Shown here piece by piece: positions 33,974 through 42,386 of a DNA stretch of 64,000 nt. Source of the DNA: Verrucomicrobiota bacterium (GTDB lineage: Bacteria; Verrucomicrobiota; Verrucomicrobiia; Opitutales; Opitutaceae); the NCBI GenBank assembly GCA_023430565.1, contig JAEZAD010000021.1, positions 1-64,000 of the forward strand, written 5' to 3'. How positions within the stretch are numbered: position 1 is the stretch's first letter; each line of letters starts with the position of its first letter. The notes below the pieces were generated by a model. That model worked only from the letters and a program-made list of their open reading frames with translations. It made no database searches and was not told the origin of the DNA. The position numbers and the translations under genes are program-made.

Positions 33974-34973
33974 TTGCATGGTGATACGTTCCTGAAATTG
34001 AAAGCACTTTGCGGCCCGCAACCAGTTCTTCGCGCTTACGTCGAAAGGTGGCGTCTGACCAGCCGGACGCCTTGCGCCACTCAGCGTTGGTCATTCCGTT
34101 TTCGAGGAACTTCAACAACGAGGAAGCTGGATGTTCGTCGCTACGTCCGGCCCGTTTGAGCTTAGTCGCATCGGCGCTTTCATCCACAACCCACACTGGA
34201 TGGTTCCAACGCAACACCGTCGCCGGCATGGGTGGATAATCGCGCAGCGCGGCCTCTAGGACTACCAGCTCGGGGTCCTCGTGCTCGGTGAGTGTGAGAA
34301 CCGCATCCGGCGCACGAGATAGGGCGCCGGCGCCTGACCCCCGGTCAATGAACTTCTTCGTGGATGCGTCGCCTTTCGCGTGGTGATGGAGCATGAACAG
34401 AGCGGAGTCGCATTCGCGTGCCATCACCTCAAGCTCCGAGAGTAGTCGCGCCTGTCCGTCGTTCGAGTTCTCGTCCGCTCCGGAGTTTGCTGCCACCTTG
34501 TAGAACGGATCGAGGATGATCAGCACCGGCTTTCGGTAGGCACAGAGTTTCGCCAGATTCTGCTGTAGGTTCATGCGCGTCACGTAGTGGCCTCGTAAAT
34601 TCCAGACGAGGAGGTCGGGAGGCGCAGGGATGCCGCGCGCAGCGCAGATCGCGAAGAGGCGGCGGTGCATGGTATCTTTGGACAGCTCGAAATTTAGATA
34701 AACCACCGGACCCTGCGATGTATTGCGCCCGAGCCACGGCATCCCAGTTGCGACCGACACGCCAAGGTCAATCGCTGTCCAGGTCTTCCGGCCCTTCGAT
34801 GCACCAGAGCACATGGAAACCCCCCGTTTCACCAATACTCCGTCAACGAGGGAGTCGATTGGCGGCGGCGGCTGCGCGCAAAGCTCCGCGGCTGACACCG
34901 GTTCGGGCCAGCCTTTATTTGCGTCGGTCTTCGCGGGTTGCTGAAACGGGTCAGGGATACTTTCGACGCTCAT
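33930..34973 (-). CDS. RepA-like hexameric helicase (AAA_25 / RecA-fold)
   Basis: A 347-residue ATPase. Walker A is G-A-S-K-G-R-K-T-W near residue 70, followed by V-V-Y-L-N-F-E, Walker B L-I-I-L-D-P-F-Y-K, and L-F-M-L-H-H-H-A-K-G-D with R-G-S-G-A-G-A-L. This is the pattern of plasmid RSF1010 RepA and many satellite or phage replicative helicases. The C-terminus has a winged-helix-like W-R-K-A-S-G-W-S-D-A-T-F-R-R-K-R-E-E-L. It ends in P-Q-S repeats encoded by the iteron-like array. The ATG at 34973 overlaps the primase stop as ATGA, so the two are coupled. Usual Walker A reads G-x-x-x-x-G-K-T/S; here R precedes K, which is known in some RepA relatives. Confidence 0.85.
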   Translation of the reverse strand: MSVESIPDPFQQPAKTDANKGWPEPVSAAELCAQPPPPIDSLVDGVLVKRGVSMCSGASKGRKTWTAIDLGVSVATGMPWLGRNTSQGPVVYLNFELSKDTMHRRLFAICAARGIPAPPDLLVWNLRGHYVTRMNLQQNLAKLCAYRKPVLIILDPFYKVAANSGADENSNDGQARLLSELEVMARECDSALFMLHHHAKGDASTKKFIDRGSGAGALSRAPDAVLTLTEHEDPELVVLEAALRDYPPMPATVLRWNHPVWVVDESADATKLKRAGRSDEHPASSLLKFLENGMTNAEWRKASGWSDATFRRKREELVAGRKVLSISGTYHHATPQSPQSPQSLLAA

Positions 34974-35875
34974 GCTGCCTCCTCCATTTGGTGAACGGCG
35001 GCGAACAGCCAATCGTTCAAATCTTTAGCCGGCGAAAGGTCGAAATCTTTGACCCATGATGCGCCTGCTTCGCGTAGTTGTTTAGTCCATACAGCCTGCG
35101 CACGCTCGCCTGCGGCGTCGCGATGGGGAAAGGTGAAAACTCCTTTGCCACGAAAGAATGGCAGCGCGTCGGGGTGTATCCTTTGACCGGCGCCAGCGAT
35201 ACAAACCGGGGCCACTTCGCCGGCTTTGCCGTGCCACCACGCCAGCGTCCACGCTGCTAGTGCGTCAGGCCCGCCTTCGCAGAGCGCAACGAATGGCTTG
35301 TCACCTATCGCTGCGGACCCGATGGGCCATGCCGCTTGTGATCCCGGCAGCGTCTTCGCTTTAGCGCCACCGATTCCGAACCACGGTTTCCCGTCGAGGC
35401 GCCGGCCTTGTGCCGAAATCCTCGCTCCATCGGTCAACACCCAGGCAGTGACGACTTCAGCACCGTCGTTCAAATCCGCGATCCAGAGAACCCCGGCCCG
35501 AACTGCCAACTCCAACCCGGCGATGAACGGGAGTCCGCGCAAATCCGCGATTCCCGCCAACTGACCAACGGTAGGGACACGCAGAGGCGGAAGCGTTAGG
35601 GTCCTTCGCCTTTGCCCCGTGCAGAGGGAAGCCGGAACGCATACTGGACGAGTAACATCACGCCCATGCGTCGTGGCAATTTCGCGGCGGTGAGAAACGT
35701 CGCCCGCATAAGCGACGCATCCCCATCTCCCGTCTTCAAAAATAACCAGGTGCTCCCCGCTCTTGTCGCCCCCCGCGGCAGCGCACGCCGGACATTGCGC
35801 GACAATCTTGGAGCCGCGCTGCTTTGGTTTCACGAGACGGCTAGAGTCTAGGCCGCTCGGCAGCTCGGCGATCAA
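34970..35875 (-). CDS. Toprim-domain primase, satellite type
   Basis: A 301-residue protein starting at TTG 35875, whose start overlaps the previous stop as TTGA. The N-terminus has a zinc-binding-like segment C-P-A-C-A-A-A-G-G-D-K-S-G-E-H-L-V-I and then R-W-G-C-V, as in the DnaG/CHC2 zinc domain, although the second C-x-x-C is incomplete (only one Cys). A Toprim-like core follows: V-A-L-C-E-G-G-P-D-A-L-A-A near residue 195, then F-P-H-R-D-A-A-G-E near 250, and the terminal D-L-N-D-W-L-F. It should lay primers for replication with the helicase downstream. Confidence 0.82.
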   Translation of the reverse strand: MIAELPSGLDSSRLVKPKQRGSKIVAQCPACAAAGGDKSGEHLVIFEDGRWGCVAYAGDVSHRREIATTHGRDVTRPVCVPASLCTGQRRRTLTLPPLRVPTVGQLAGIADLRGLPFIAGLELAVRAGVLWIADLNDGAEVVTAWVLTDGARISAQGRRLDGKPWFGIGGAKAKTLPGSQAAWPIGSAAIGDKPFVALCEGGPDALAAWTLAWWHGKAGEVAPVCIAGAGQRIHPDALPFFRGKGVFTFPHRDAAGERAQAVWTKQLREAGASWVKDFDLSPAKDLNDWLFAAVHQMEEAA

Positions 35876-35991
35876 TTCACACCTCGCAATCCGTGCAGAC
35901 GCCAGCGGTTGCGGCGCGGCTTACGGGGCCGGCTGAAAATCTTGAGATGCTTCGCCCAAGCGTGGGCGCTGATGAATCGCGGCGCTTTCAT
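35872..35991 (-). CDS. 39-residue basic protein, translationally coupled
   Basis: A short gene with an excellent start: GGAGG four bases before the ATG at 35991. Its ATG overlaps the upstream gene's TGA (ATGA) and its own TGA overlaps the primase TTG (TTGA). The product begins M-K-A-P-R-F-I-S-A-H-A-W-A-K and is very rich in Arg/Lys (R-P-R-K-P-R-R-N-R-W-R), so it probably binds nucleic acid or acts as a coupling leader. No homologue is recognised. The double overlap is strong evidence that it is really translated. Confidence 0.65.
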   Translation of the reverse strand: MKAPRFISAHAWAKHLKIFSRPRKPRRNRWRLHGLRGVN

Positions 35992-36239
35992 GCGGCCTCC
36001 GCTGTTCCCGCAATGAACCGTCGAAGCTCTGCGGCTCCGTAGCGTTTCAACCGTAGGCCAGCGATGGGACGGAGCAGTCCGCGCTGGTTAAGTCTCCATT
36101 CAGTCGCCGAGGAGATGCCAAGAATGGATCGAACTTCGGCGCCGCTGTAGGCGAGTTTTGTGATGGTATGGCCGTTCGCGGCGTCAGCCGAAGTGCCAAG
36201 AGTGGAAGCTGTATCAGGAATCGTCATACGAGATTCCAT
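35988..36239 (-). CDS. AlpA/excisionase-like HTH protein
   Basis: An 83-residue protein with a helix-turn-helix of the MerR/AlpA type: A-Y-S-G-A-E-V-R-S-I-L-G-I-S-S-A-T-E-W-R-L-N-Q-R-G, then L-R-L-K-R-Y-G-A-A-E-L-R-R-F-I. These small proteins in satellites and prophages act as excisionase or early activator. It is the first gene of the replication block and its stop overlaps the next ATG. The start may be the ATG at 36239 or the ATG at 36227; neither has a clear Shine-Dalgarno site. Confidence 0.75.
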   Translation of the reverse strand: MESRMTIPDTASTLGTSADAANGHTITKLAYSGAEVRSILGISSATEWRLNQRGLLRPIAGLRLKRYGAAELRRFIAGTAEAA

Positions 36240-36294
36240 GAGACATAGTGAAAGCCCTTCGTCAACTATCGCCTGTCCAAAAGATGTTGGCAGG

Positions 36295-36337
36295 TTATCC
36301 CACCTATGAAAGCCGACTTATCCACCAGTTATCAACC
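36295..36337 (+). promoter_or_regulatory. three DnaA-box-like nonamers
   Basis: TTATCCCAC (36295-36303), TTATCCACC (36318-36326) and TTATCAACC (36329-36337) lie in one 43-base stretch between the integrase and AlpA-like genes. The consensus is TTATCCACA; the middle copy differs at one position. They may recruit host DnaA or DNA-bending proteins, or be fortuitous. Confidence 0.4.
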
Positions 36338-36359
36338 GGCATGAAAAACGGCGCTCCCG

Positions 36360-37550
36360 TCAGAAAAACACCTTTGCAGCCTGTGCCTGAGAATGATCCT
36401 GGCGCAGGTGACCATAGGTCTTCATCGCGAGCGCACCGCCGTCCGAGTGTCCCAGCCATCTGGATACGGTCGGGATGTCGACACCGCTCTCGATGCAGCG
36501 CGTGGCGAATAGATGACGGAAGTCGTGGTGCGTGATCCGGGCGATCCCGATGGATGCGCACGCCTTGTCGATGGTCTTCTGACATTCTCCGATCCGAAAC
36601 ACACGGTCCGATGGCTCAATCTGTGGCTTCTTATCTGCGTTGAACTGTGCCGCTCGTTTTCGGCGCCCGATGACCTTCTTGAGGAGGTCTGCAAGCGCAG
36701 GGAAAAGCGGAATATCGCGGCGCGAGCTGTCAGACTTTGTGCCTGCTACGTGAAGGGATCTCTTCTCCCAATCGACCGCGCTCCACGTCACGGAACCGAC
36801 CTCACTGACGCGACAGCCGGAGAACGCCATGAAGCGACAGAAGTCCGCGGCTTCTTCGCCCCACCCCCCGCGGGCGCCATTGTTTTCCATCGCGAAATAA
36901 AGTTTTTGGACGTTGGCGCTACTCGGGAGCTCAAGGCGCTTCTGCTCCACCTTCTTCTTCAAACGGCCCTCTTCGCCTGGCGGCTTTACCGTGGCGGGAT
37001 TGGTGTGAATCGCACCTTGCTCGACGGCGATTTCCATAATGCGTCGCAGCGTATCAATCGCCCGGTTTACACTGGTCGCGGAGTTGCCGCGAATAACTGT
37101 TTTCGCGCCGGGTGGGGTGAAGTTCGTTCCCTCTGCTTTGAACCGCCGCGCCCAGTCCCAAACAGTCGCGGGCGTGACTTGCGATGGCTTCATGATTCCA
37201 AGCGCCGGCCATGTCTTCCTAATTTTCTCTATTGCGACGAGGCGTGCGGCTCTCGTGCGGGGGTTCGTGATGACTTCGGCGGTGCGGTCTTCGTAGGCAC
37301 GCATCAATTCACCAACAGTCGCGGTTCCTGCCTCCACTGCGGAACGTCTCCCGCGGAGGCGTTCAATCTTCGCCGCTTCATCCGTCAGGCGCAGCTTCGC
37401 GACGCTGAATTTGTCGGTGCGGAGATTGACCCACCGCTGTTTGGATTTTCCGTTGACGGTGATTGTCCACCGCCCGTAATACCGCCCACTGCTTCCATTG
37501 CGGAGTAGGTTTTGGACGGACGTTCTTTCCCACGCTGGTTTGTTGCTCAT
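36360..37550 (-). CDS. int: tyrosine recombinase integrase
   Basis: The 396-residue enzyme has an N-terminal arm-binding region (about 1-70), a core-binding SAM-like domain (75-190) and the catalytic domain. The catalytic set is visible: Arg in G-C-R-V-S-E-V, the H-x-x-R box H-D-F-R-H and the Tyr in M-K-T-Y-G-H-L after W-L-G-H-S. It should recombine the tRNA-Met att site in both directions with the AlpA-like or small HTH protein as excisionase. It lies 97 bases from the right att repeat. A weak hairpin followed by TTTTT is seen just after its stop codon. Confidence 0.95.
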   Translation of the reverse strand: MSNKPAWERTSVQNLLRNGSSGRYYGRWTITVNGKSKQRWVNLRTDKFSVAKLRLTDEAAKIERLRGRRSAVEAGTATVGELMRAYEDRTAEVITNPRTRAARLVAIEKIRKTWPALGIMKPSQVTPATVWDWARRFKAEGTNFTPPGAKTVIRGNSATSVNRAIDTLRRIMEIAVEQGAIHTNPATVKPPGEEGRLKKKVEQKRLELPSSANVQKLYFAMENNGARGGWGEEAADFCRFMAFSGCRVSEVGSVTWSAVDWEKRSLHVAGTKSDSSRRDIPLFPALADLLKKVIGRRKRAAQFNADKKPQIEPSDRVFRIGECQKTIDKACASIGIARITHHDFRHLFATRCIESGVDIPTVSRWLGHSDGGALAMKTYGHLRQDHSQAQAAKVFF

Positions 37551-37583
37551 GGTGACTTAGAGTTGCTGCCGAACACGGCTACT

Positions 37584-37605
37584 CTGTAGAAACCGACTGT
37601 AGAAG
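37584..37605 (+). repeat. paired arm-type integrase sites, right end
   Basis: CTGTAGAAA at 37584-37592 and CTGTAGAAG at 37597-37605, 13 bases apart, mirror the pair near the left end. They lie 43 bases inside the right att repeat, between integrase and tRNA. Confidence 0.55.
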
Positions 37606-37647
37606 CAACGAAACAGACTTGTGTAAGTAACGATCAGTCAATCGGTC

Positions 37648-37722
<75 letters not shown>

Positions 37723-37792
37723 ATTGACCGGCGGAAGGGGGCGCGTGGAAATTGGCGTGCGCTTCGGGGGGCGGGCAACAAGGTGAGGCGCG

Positions 37793-40342
37793 ATGGATAC
37801 TTCCCGTGCTGCACCGCTCGCGCCGACTGCGACGCTTCGCGATCCCGATGCGGCGTTGACGACGTTCATCGAGACGATGGCGGCGCGGGGCATCGAACTT
37901 TACCCGGAGCAGGAGGAGGCGATCCTGGAGCTGTTTGGCGGACGAAACGTGATTTTGAATACGCCGACGGGTTCGGGGAAATCGCTGGTGGCGGCCGCGT
38001 TTCACTTCAAGGCGCTGTGCGCGGGCGAGCGGTCGGTCTACACGTGTCCGATCAAGGCGCTGGTGAACGAGAAGTTCCTCGCGCTCTGCCGCGATTTCGG
38101 ACCCGAGAACGTCGGCATGATGACGGGCGACGCGAGTGTGAATCCGTCGGCGCCGGTGCTGTGTTGCACGGCGGAGATCCTGGCGAACATCGCGCTGCAC
38201 CGCGGAAGTGAGAGCGACATTCGGGCGGTGATCATGGACGAGTTTCACTATTACTCGGATCCAGAGCGTGGATACGCGTGGCAGGTGCCGCTGCTGACGA
38301 TGCCGGGGGCGCGGTTTTTGTTGATGTCGGCGACGCTGGGCGGGACGGAGTTATTCGAGAAGGAGCTGGAGAAGTTGACGGGGGCGGGCGCGGTGACGGT
38401 GCGGAGCGACCGGCGGCCGGTGCCGCTGGAGTTCGAGTATTCGGAGATGCCGCTGGCGGAACGGGTGGCGGAACTGCTGCAGATGAAACGGGCGCCGGTG
38501 TATCTGGTTTATTTCACGCAGCGGGCGGCGGCGGAGGCGGCGCAGGATTTGATGAGTTTGAACGTGTGCTCGAAGGAGGAGAAGGCGGCGCTGGCAGAGG
38601 CGTTGGAAGGGGTGAAGTTCAACAGTCCTTACGGGAAGGATATGAAGCGCTGGTTGCGGCACGGGATCGGGGTGCATCACGCGGGCTTGCTGCCGAAGTA
38701 TCGGATCGTGGTGGAGCAATTGGCGCAGAAAGGACTGCTGAAGCTGATCTGCGGGACGGACACGCTGGGCGTGGGCATCAACGTGCCGATCCGCACGGTG
38801 GTCTTCACCCAGTTGTGGAAATACGATGGCGCGAAGGCGGCGGTGTTGAGCGTGCGGGATTTTCGGCAGATTGCGGGGCGGGCGGGGCGGAAAGGTTTCG
38901 ACGACAAAGGCTATGTGATTGCGCAGGCGCCCGAGTGGATGATTGCGAACAAGCGCGCGGAGGAGAAGGCGGCGGGCGATCCGAAGAAACAGAAGAAACT
39001 CGTGAAGCAGCGTGCGCCGGAAGGGAGCGTGGGGTGGGACGCGAAGACGTTCGAAAGATTGCAGACGGCGCCGCCGGAAGGGCTCGTGTCGAGGTTCGAC
39101 GTGACGCACGGGATGCTGCTGCTGGTGTTGAGCCGTGACGGCGATGGGTGTCGCGCGATGCAGCGGATGATCGCGGCGTCGCACGAGCCGCCGGCGAAGA
39201 AGAAGGCGTTGCGGCGGCGGGCGTGGCAGTTGTTTCGGGCGTTGGTGGAGCGGGGGATTGTGGAGATTTTGCCGAAGGAGGCGCGCGGGGCGCTGGAGCG
39301 AAAAGTGCGGGTGAACGTCGAACTGCAGGAGGATTTTTCACTGCATCAGGCGCTGTCGCTTTACCTGATCGACACGCTGCCGCTGCTGGAGCGGGAGTCG
39401 CCGGATTATGCGTTCGACGTGCTGACGTTGTGCGAGTCGATCGTGGAAGATCCGGAGCAGATCCTGCGGCGGCAGGTGGACAAGTTGAAGACGGAGAAAC
39501 TCGCGGAGTTGAAGGCGGCGGATGTGCCTTATGAGGAGCGGATGGAGAAGCTGGAGCAGATCGAGCATCCGAAGCCGCGGCGGGAATTCATCTATGAGAC
39601 ATTCAACGCGTGGGCGGCGGCGCATCCGTGGGTGGGTGCGGAGAATGTGCGGCCGAAGTCGATCGCGCGGGAAATGTATGAGCGGTATCTGTCGTTTGCG
39701 GAGTATGTGCGCGAGTATGGGCTGGAGCGGTCGGAAGGGTTGTTGCTGCGGCACCTTTCGCAGATGTGGAAAGTGCTGAGTCAGACGGTGCCGGAGAGCG
39801 CGAAGACGGAGCCGGTGATCGAAATGGAGGAGTATTTTCGCGAGCTGATCCGTGGAATCGACTCGAGCCTCCTGGAAGAGTGGGAGCGGTTGCGCGATCC
39901 GAATTTCGTGTCGGCGTCGGGAGAGGCGGCGGACAAGCCGGAGCGGCCGGCGAGCTTCGATGTGACGCGCGATGGGGCGGGCTTTCGGCGGCTGGTGCGG
40001 GCGGCGGTGCTGGGTTTTCTGCAGGATGTCGCGGCGCGTGATTGGGACGCGGCGGCGGCGCGGTTGGCGTCGGTCGACGACAAGGCGTCGCGACGGATCG
40101 AGGATGCGTTTCGCGGTTATCTGGAGGAGCGCGGACGATTTCGGCTCGATCCGGAAGGGCGGTCGGCGAAGCACACGCATTGGGCAGAGGACAATGCGGC
40201 GGGGATTTGGGAAGTGGCGCAGGTGTTGATCGATCGCGACGAGCTGAACGATCGCGAGGCGGTGTTTGCGATCGACCTGGCGGAATCGCGTGCGCGAGCG
40301 GTGGTGGCGCTGCGCTTCGAAGAGGTGCGCGCGATTGGCTGA
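37793..40342 (+). CDS. Ski2-like DExH helicase with DUF3516-type C-terminus
   Basis: An 849-residue superfamily 2 helicase. Motif I is N-T-P-T-G-S-G-K-S near residue 60, motif II M-D-E-F-H (DEFH rather than DEVH), motif III M-S-A-T-L and motif VI Q-I-A-G-R-A-G-R-K-G near 360. The C-terminal half is helical and ends in a DUF3516-like region. Ski2/Mtr4 relatives unwind RNA, and bacterial members with this C-terminal domain are uncharacterised. The ATG at 37793 has GTGAGG upstream. It lies 70 bases after tRNA-Met and was adjacent to it before the element inserted, so it is part of the ancestral chromosome. Confidence 0.88.
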   Translation: MDTSRAAPLAPTATLRDPDAALTTFIETMAARGIELYPEQEEAILELFGGRNVILNTPTGSGKSLVAAAFHFKALCAGERSVYTCPIKALVNEKFLALCRDFGPENVGMMTGDASVNPSAPVLCCTAEILANIALHRGSESDIRAVIMDEFHYYSDPERGYAWQVPLLTMPGARFLLMSATLGGTELFEKELEKLTGAGAVTVRSDRRPVPLEFEYSEMPLAERVAELLQMKRAPVYLVYFTQRAAAEAAQDLMSLNVCSKEEKAALAEALEGVKFNSPYGKDMKRWLRHGIGVHHAGLLPKYRIVVEQLAQKGLLKLICGTDTLGVGINVPIRTVVFTQLWKYDGAKAAVLSVRDFRQIAGRAGRKGFDDKGYVIAQAPEWMIANKRAEEKAAGDPKKQKKLVKQRAPEGSVGWDAKTFERLQTAPPEGLVSRFDVTHGMLLLVLSRDGDGCRAMQRMIAASHEPPAKKKALRRRAWQLFRALVERGIVEILPKEARGALERKVRVNVELQEDFSLHQALSLYLIDTLPLLERESPDYAFDVLTLCESIVEDPEQILRRQVDKLKTEKLAELKAADVPYEERMEKLEQIEHPKPRREFIYETFNAWAAAHPWVGAENVRPKSIAREMYERYLSFAEYVREYGLERSEGLLLRHLSQMWKVLSQTVPESAKTEPVIEMEEYFRELIRGIDSSLLEEWERLRDPNFVSASGEAADKPERPASFDVTRDGAGFRRLVRAAVLGFLQDVAARDWDAAAARLASVDDKASRRIEDAFRGYLEERGRFRLDPEGRSAKHTHWAEDNAAGIWEVAQVLIDRDELNDREAVFAIDLAESRARAVVALRFEEVRAIG

Positions 40343-40374
40343 AGTTCGCCTTCGAGCAGGCCTGCGGGGTGCGA

Positions 40375-41106
40375 CTAGAGGAGCCGTTCGACCGTTTCGG
40401 ACGGAGCGTCGCTGACGAGGACGTAATGATTTTGTTCGTCGGACCAGGCGGTGACGGTGTGGTGGCTGCGTTCGGTGGGCGCGAGGCTGCGAAGCGTGGA
40501 GGGGGCGAGGTCGTCGCGGCGTGCGACAAAAACATGGAATTCGCGGCCGTCGCGTTCGAAGCAGAGGAGGGAGACGTCGTGGCCTTTGAAATCGAGGGTG
40601 CGGCAGCCGAGGGCGCGGAGGTTGGAGAACGAAGCGGGCAGTTGTCGGGGCAAGGGGCCGCCGCGAGCGGCGAGCCAGGTCTTGAGTTCGGAAACGTCGG
40701 GGGCGCGCTTTTGGAGGAGGAAGCGTCGCTCGACGAAATTGACGGCGAACTCGTCGAGGGTGTTGCCGGGGATGGGTGCGAGCGACCACCAGGCGGCGAC
40801 GCCGGCCAAAACCAGGGCGGCGGCGGCGGCGAACAAGAGGGGGCGCATCCAACGCGAAGTGGACTGTCGGGTGACGTGAGTCACGCGCGCGCCGGCGAGG
40901 ATGGCGTCGCGCAACGTGGGCGGCGGGGGGATGGAGTTGAGTTTTTCCGCGACGGCGGCGGCGAACGTTTGTTCGCGATCGAACCAGCGTTGGAGGGCGG
41001 CGTCGTGCCGGAGTTGTTCGAAAGCCGGCGCGAACGCGGGATCGGTCGAGTCCTTTCCGCCGAGACGGCAGGCATGGAGGAGGAATTTGGCTTCTTCGTT
41101 GTTCAT
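40375..41106 (-). CDS. membrane-anchored anti-sigma factor candidate
   Basis: A 243-residue protein with a cytoplasmic N-terminus (1-80), one membrane span near 88-108 (R-P-L-L-F-A-A-A-A-A-L-V-L-A-G-V-A) and a periplasmic C-terminal domain. Its ATG overlaps the stop of the ECF sigma gene (ATGA), the usual arrangement of a sigma/anti-sigma pair. The classic H-x-x-x-C-x-x-C zinc motif is not present, so it belongs to a ZAS-less type. The C-terminal domain contains F-E-R-D-G-R-E-F-H-V-F-V-A and may be the sensor. Role inferred mostly from context. Confidence 0.75.
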   Translation of the reverse strand: MNNEEAKFLLHACRLGGKDSTDPAFAPAFEQLRHDAALQRWFDREQTFAAAVAEKLNSIPPPPTLRDAILAGARVTHVTRQSTSRWMRPLLFAAAAALVLAGVAAWWSLAPIPGNTLDEFAVNFVERRFLLQKRAPDVSELKTWLAARGGPLPRQLPASFSNLRALGCRTLDFKGHDVSLLCFERDGREFHVFVARRDDLAPSTLRSLAPTERSHHTVTAWSDEQNHYVLVSDAPSETVERLL

Positions 41107-41654
41107 GAGGATTTCGCCGGCGTGGCGGGATCGAAGGGCACAACTTTGCCGTCGGCGGTGGCGGACGGTTCGGCGAGGAGCCGGCGGAGCTGGGCTTTGC
41201 CGCGCGAGAGCCGCGACATGACGGTGCCGATGGGGATGTCGAGGGTGTGCGCGATTTCCTGATACGAAAGGCTGTCGAGGTAGAACAAGGTGAGAGGTGC
41301 GCGATAGGTTTCGGGGATGGATTGGAGGGCCGTCATGACGTGGGCGCCGTCGAGGCGGCGGACGCGATCGATTTCGTCGTCGGCGATTTCGTCGGGTCCG
41401 GCGGGCAGGTCTTCCAACGAAGTGGCGCGGGCGTCGTGGCGGCGGAGGCGGAGAAATTCGCGATAGAGCGTGGTGAAGAGCCAGGTGCGGGCCTTGGAGA
41501 TGTCGCGCAGGGTGTCGCCCTTGGTGCCCCAGATGAAGAATGTCTGTTGCACGAGGTCGGAGGCGTCGGCGGTGTTGCGCGCGAGGCTGAGCGCGAAGCG
41601 GTAGAGCGCCGCGTAGTGGGAATCGACCAGCTGGGTGAACGCCTGATTGGGCAT
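41103..41654 (-). CDS. ECF-type RNA polymerase sigma factor
   Basis: A 183-residue sigma factor. Region 2 is H-Y-A-A-L-Y-R-F-A-L-S-L ... A-S-D-L-V-Q-Q-T-F, with K-A-R-T-W-L-F-T-T-L. Region 4 is P-L-T-L-F-Y-L-D-S-L-S-Y-Q-E-I-A-H-T-L-D-I-P-I-G-T-V-M-S-R-L-S-R-G-K, an ideal sigma-70 region 4 helix-turn-helix. A start further upstream in the frame has no sigma homology; the ATG at 41654 is right. It is followed by the anti-sigma gene with a 4-base overlap. A near-palindrome around GAATATTC lies about 30 bases upstream of the start. Confidence 0.93.
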   Translation of the reverse strand: MPNQAFTQLVDSHYAALYRFALSLARNTADASDLVQQTFFIWGTKGDTLRDISKARTWLFTTLYREFLRLRRHDARATSLEDLPAGPDEIADDEIDRVRRLDGAHVMTALQSIPETYRAPLTLFYLDSLSYQEIAHTLDIPIGTVMSRLSRGKAQLRRLLAEPSATADGKVVPFDPATPAKSS

Positions 41655-41765
41655 CGGGGATGGGAGGCGGCGGCGAAGGGAATATTCCTTCGAAACTGCG
41701 GAGGTAAGAAAAAACGTGGACGGCTCCGGAATAGCGGCGTGGGGAGGATGCTCACATGTGAACCC

Positions 41766-42209
41766 ATGGCAGAAGGCGTGGATGTTATGCGTGACCCTGA
41801 CGACACGAGTGCAGCCGGTGTGAGTTTGAAAACGGCGGTGCGTGCGGATCCGGGGGGAGGCGAGGCCGACGCGGCGCGGCGATTGTTCGAGTTGCTGGGC
41901 GCGACGTTGCAGGGCGGGCGGCTGCGCGTGGTGGTGACTTCGGCCGGCGCGGAGGAGGGTGCGGGCGAGACGGTGTTCCTGGTGCGGTTCGAAGACGACG
42001 AGCGCGCGCGAGGCGCGGGTGTCGACGGAATCGAAAAGCTGAGCGCGTGCGAACGGGAGGTCGCGAGGCTGGTCGCGAAAGGCTACAGCAATGACGAGGT
42101 GGCGCGGCAGCTGGGCAAGAGCGTGCTGACGGTGAAGAAGCAGCTGCGGGCGATTTTTCAGAAGCTGCAGGTGCCGACGCGGGCGCGGCTGGGGGCGTTG
42201 TTGCGGTGA
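41766..42209 (+). CDS. LuxR-type helix-turn-helix regulator without receiver domain
   Basis: A 147-residue protein whose C-terminal 60 residues form a LuxR/GerE domain: L-S-A-C-E-R-E-V-A-R-L-V-A-K-G-Y-S-N-D-E-V-A, then the recognition helix K-S-V-L-T-V-K-K-Q-L. The N-terminal half has no Asp-containing receiver pattern and is unlike PAS or GAF domains. It is divergent from the ECF sigma gene. Two upstream ATGs are possible; the one at 41748 follows GGAGG with no spacing, so the start is uncertain. It could control the spondin-domain gene downstream, but this is not shown. Confidence 0.75.
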   Translation: MAEGVDVMRDPDDTSAAGVSLKTAVRADPGGGEADAARRLFELLGATLQGGRLRVVVTSAGAEEGAGETVFLVRFEDDERARGAGVDGIEKLSACEREVARLVAKGYSNDEVARQLGKSVLTVKKQLRAIFQKLQVPTRARLGALLR

Positions 42210-42386
42210 GCGTGCGGTGGCGATGCTCCGAAAGAATGAGGTGGCGGAGCGGAGTGGAGGGGCTGAGTTCCGCCCCATTGTTGAGCGAAGGGGCGTGGGA
42301 TATTTTGCGGAGCAGAAACTTTCCGCCGGCGCGCGATGAGACGGGCGCGGCGGGGAGTCGCACACCACGTCAGCTCTTATCCCACC

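Noticed and set aside
33623..34021. A 132-codon leftward frame between the helicase and the small HTH gene
   Set aside because: It begins inside the helicase gene, its start is the iteron array read in another frame (His-Arg-Asn repeats), and it overlaps the HTH gene start. No domain is recognisable.
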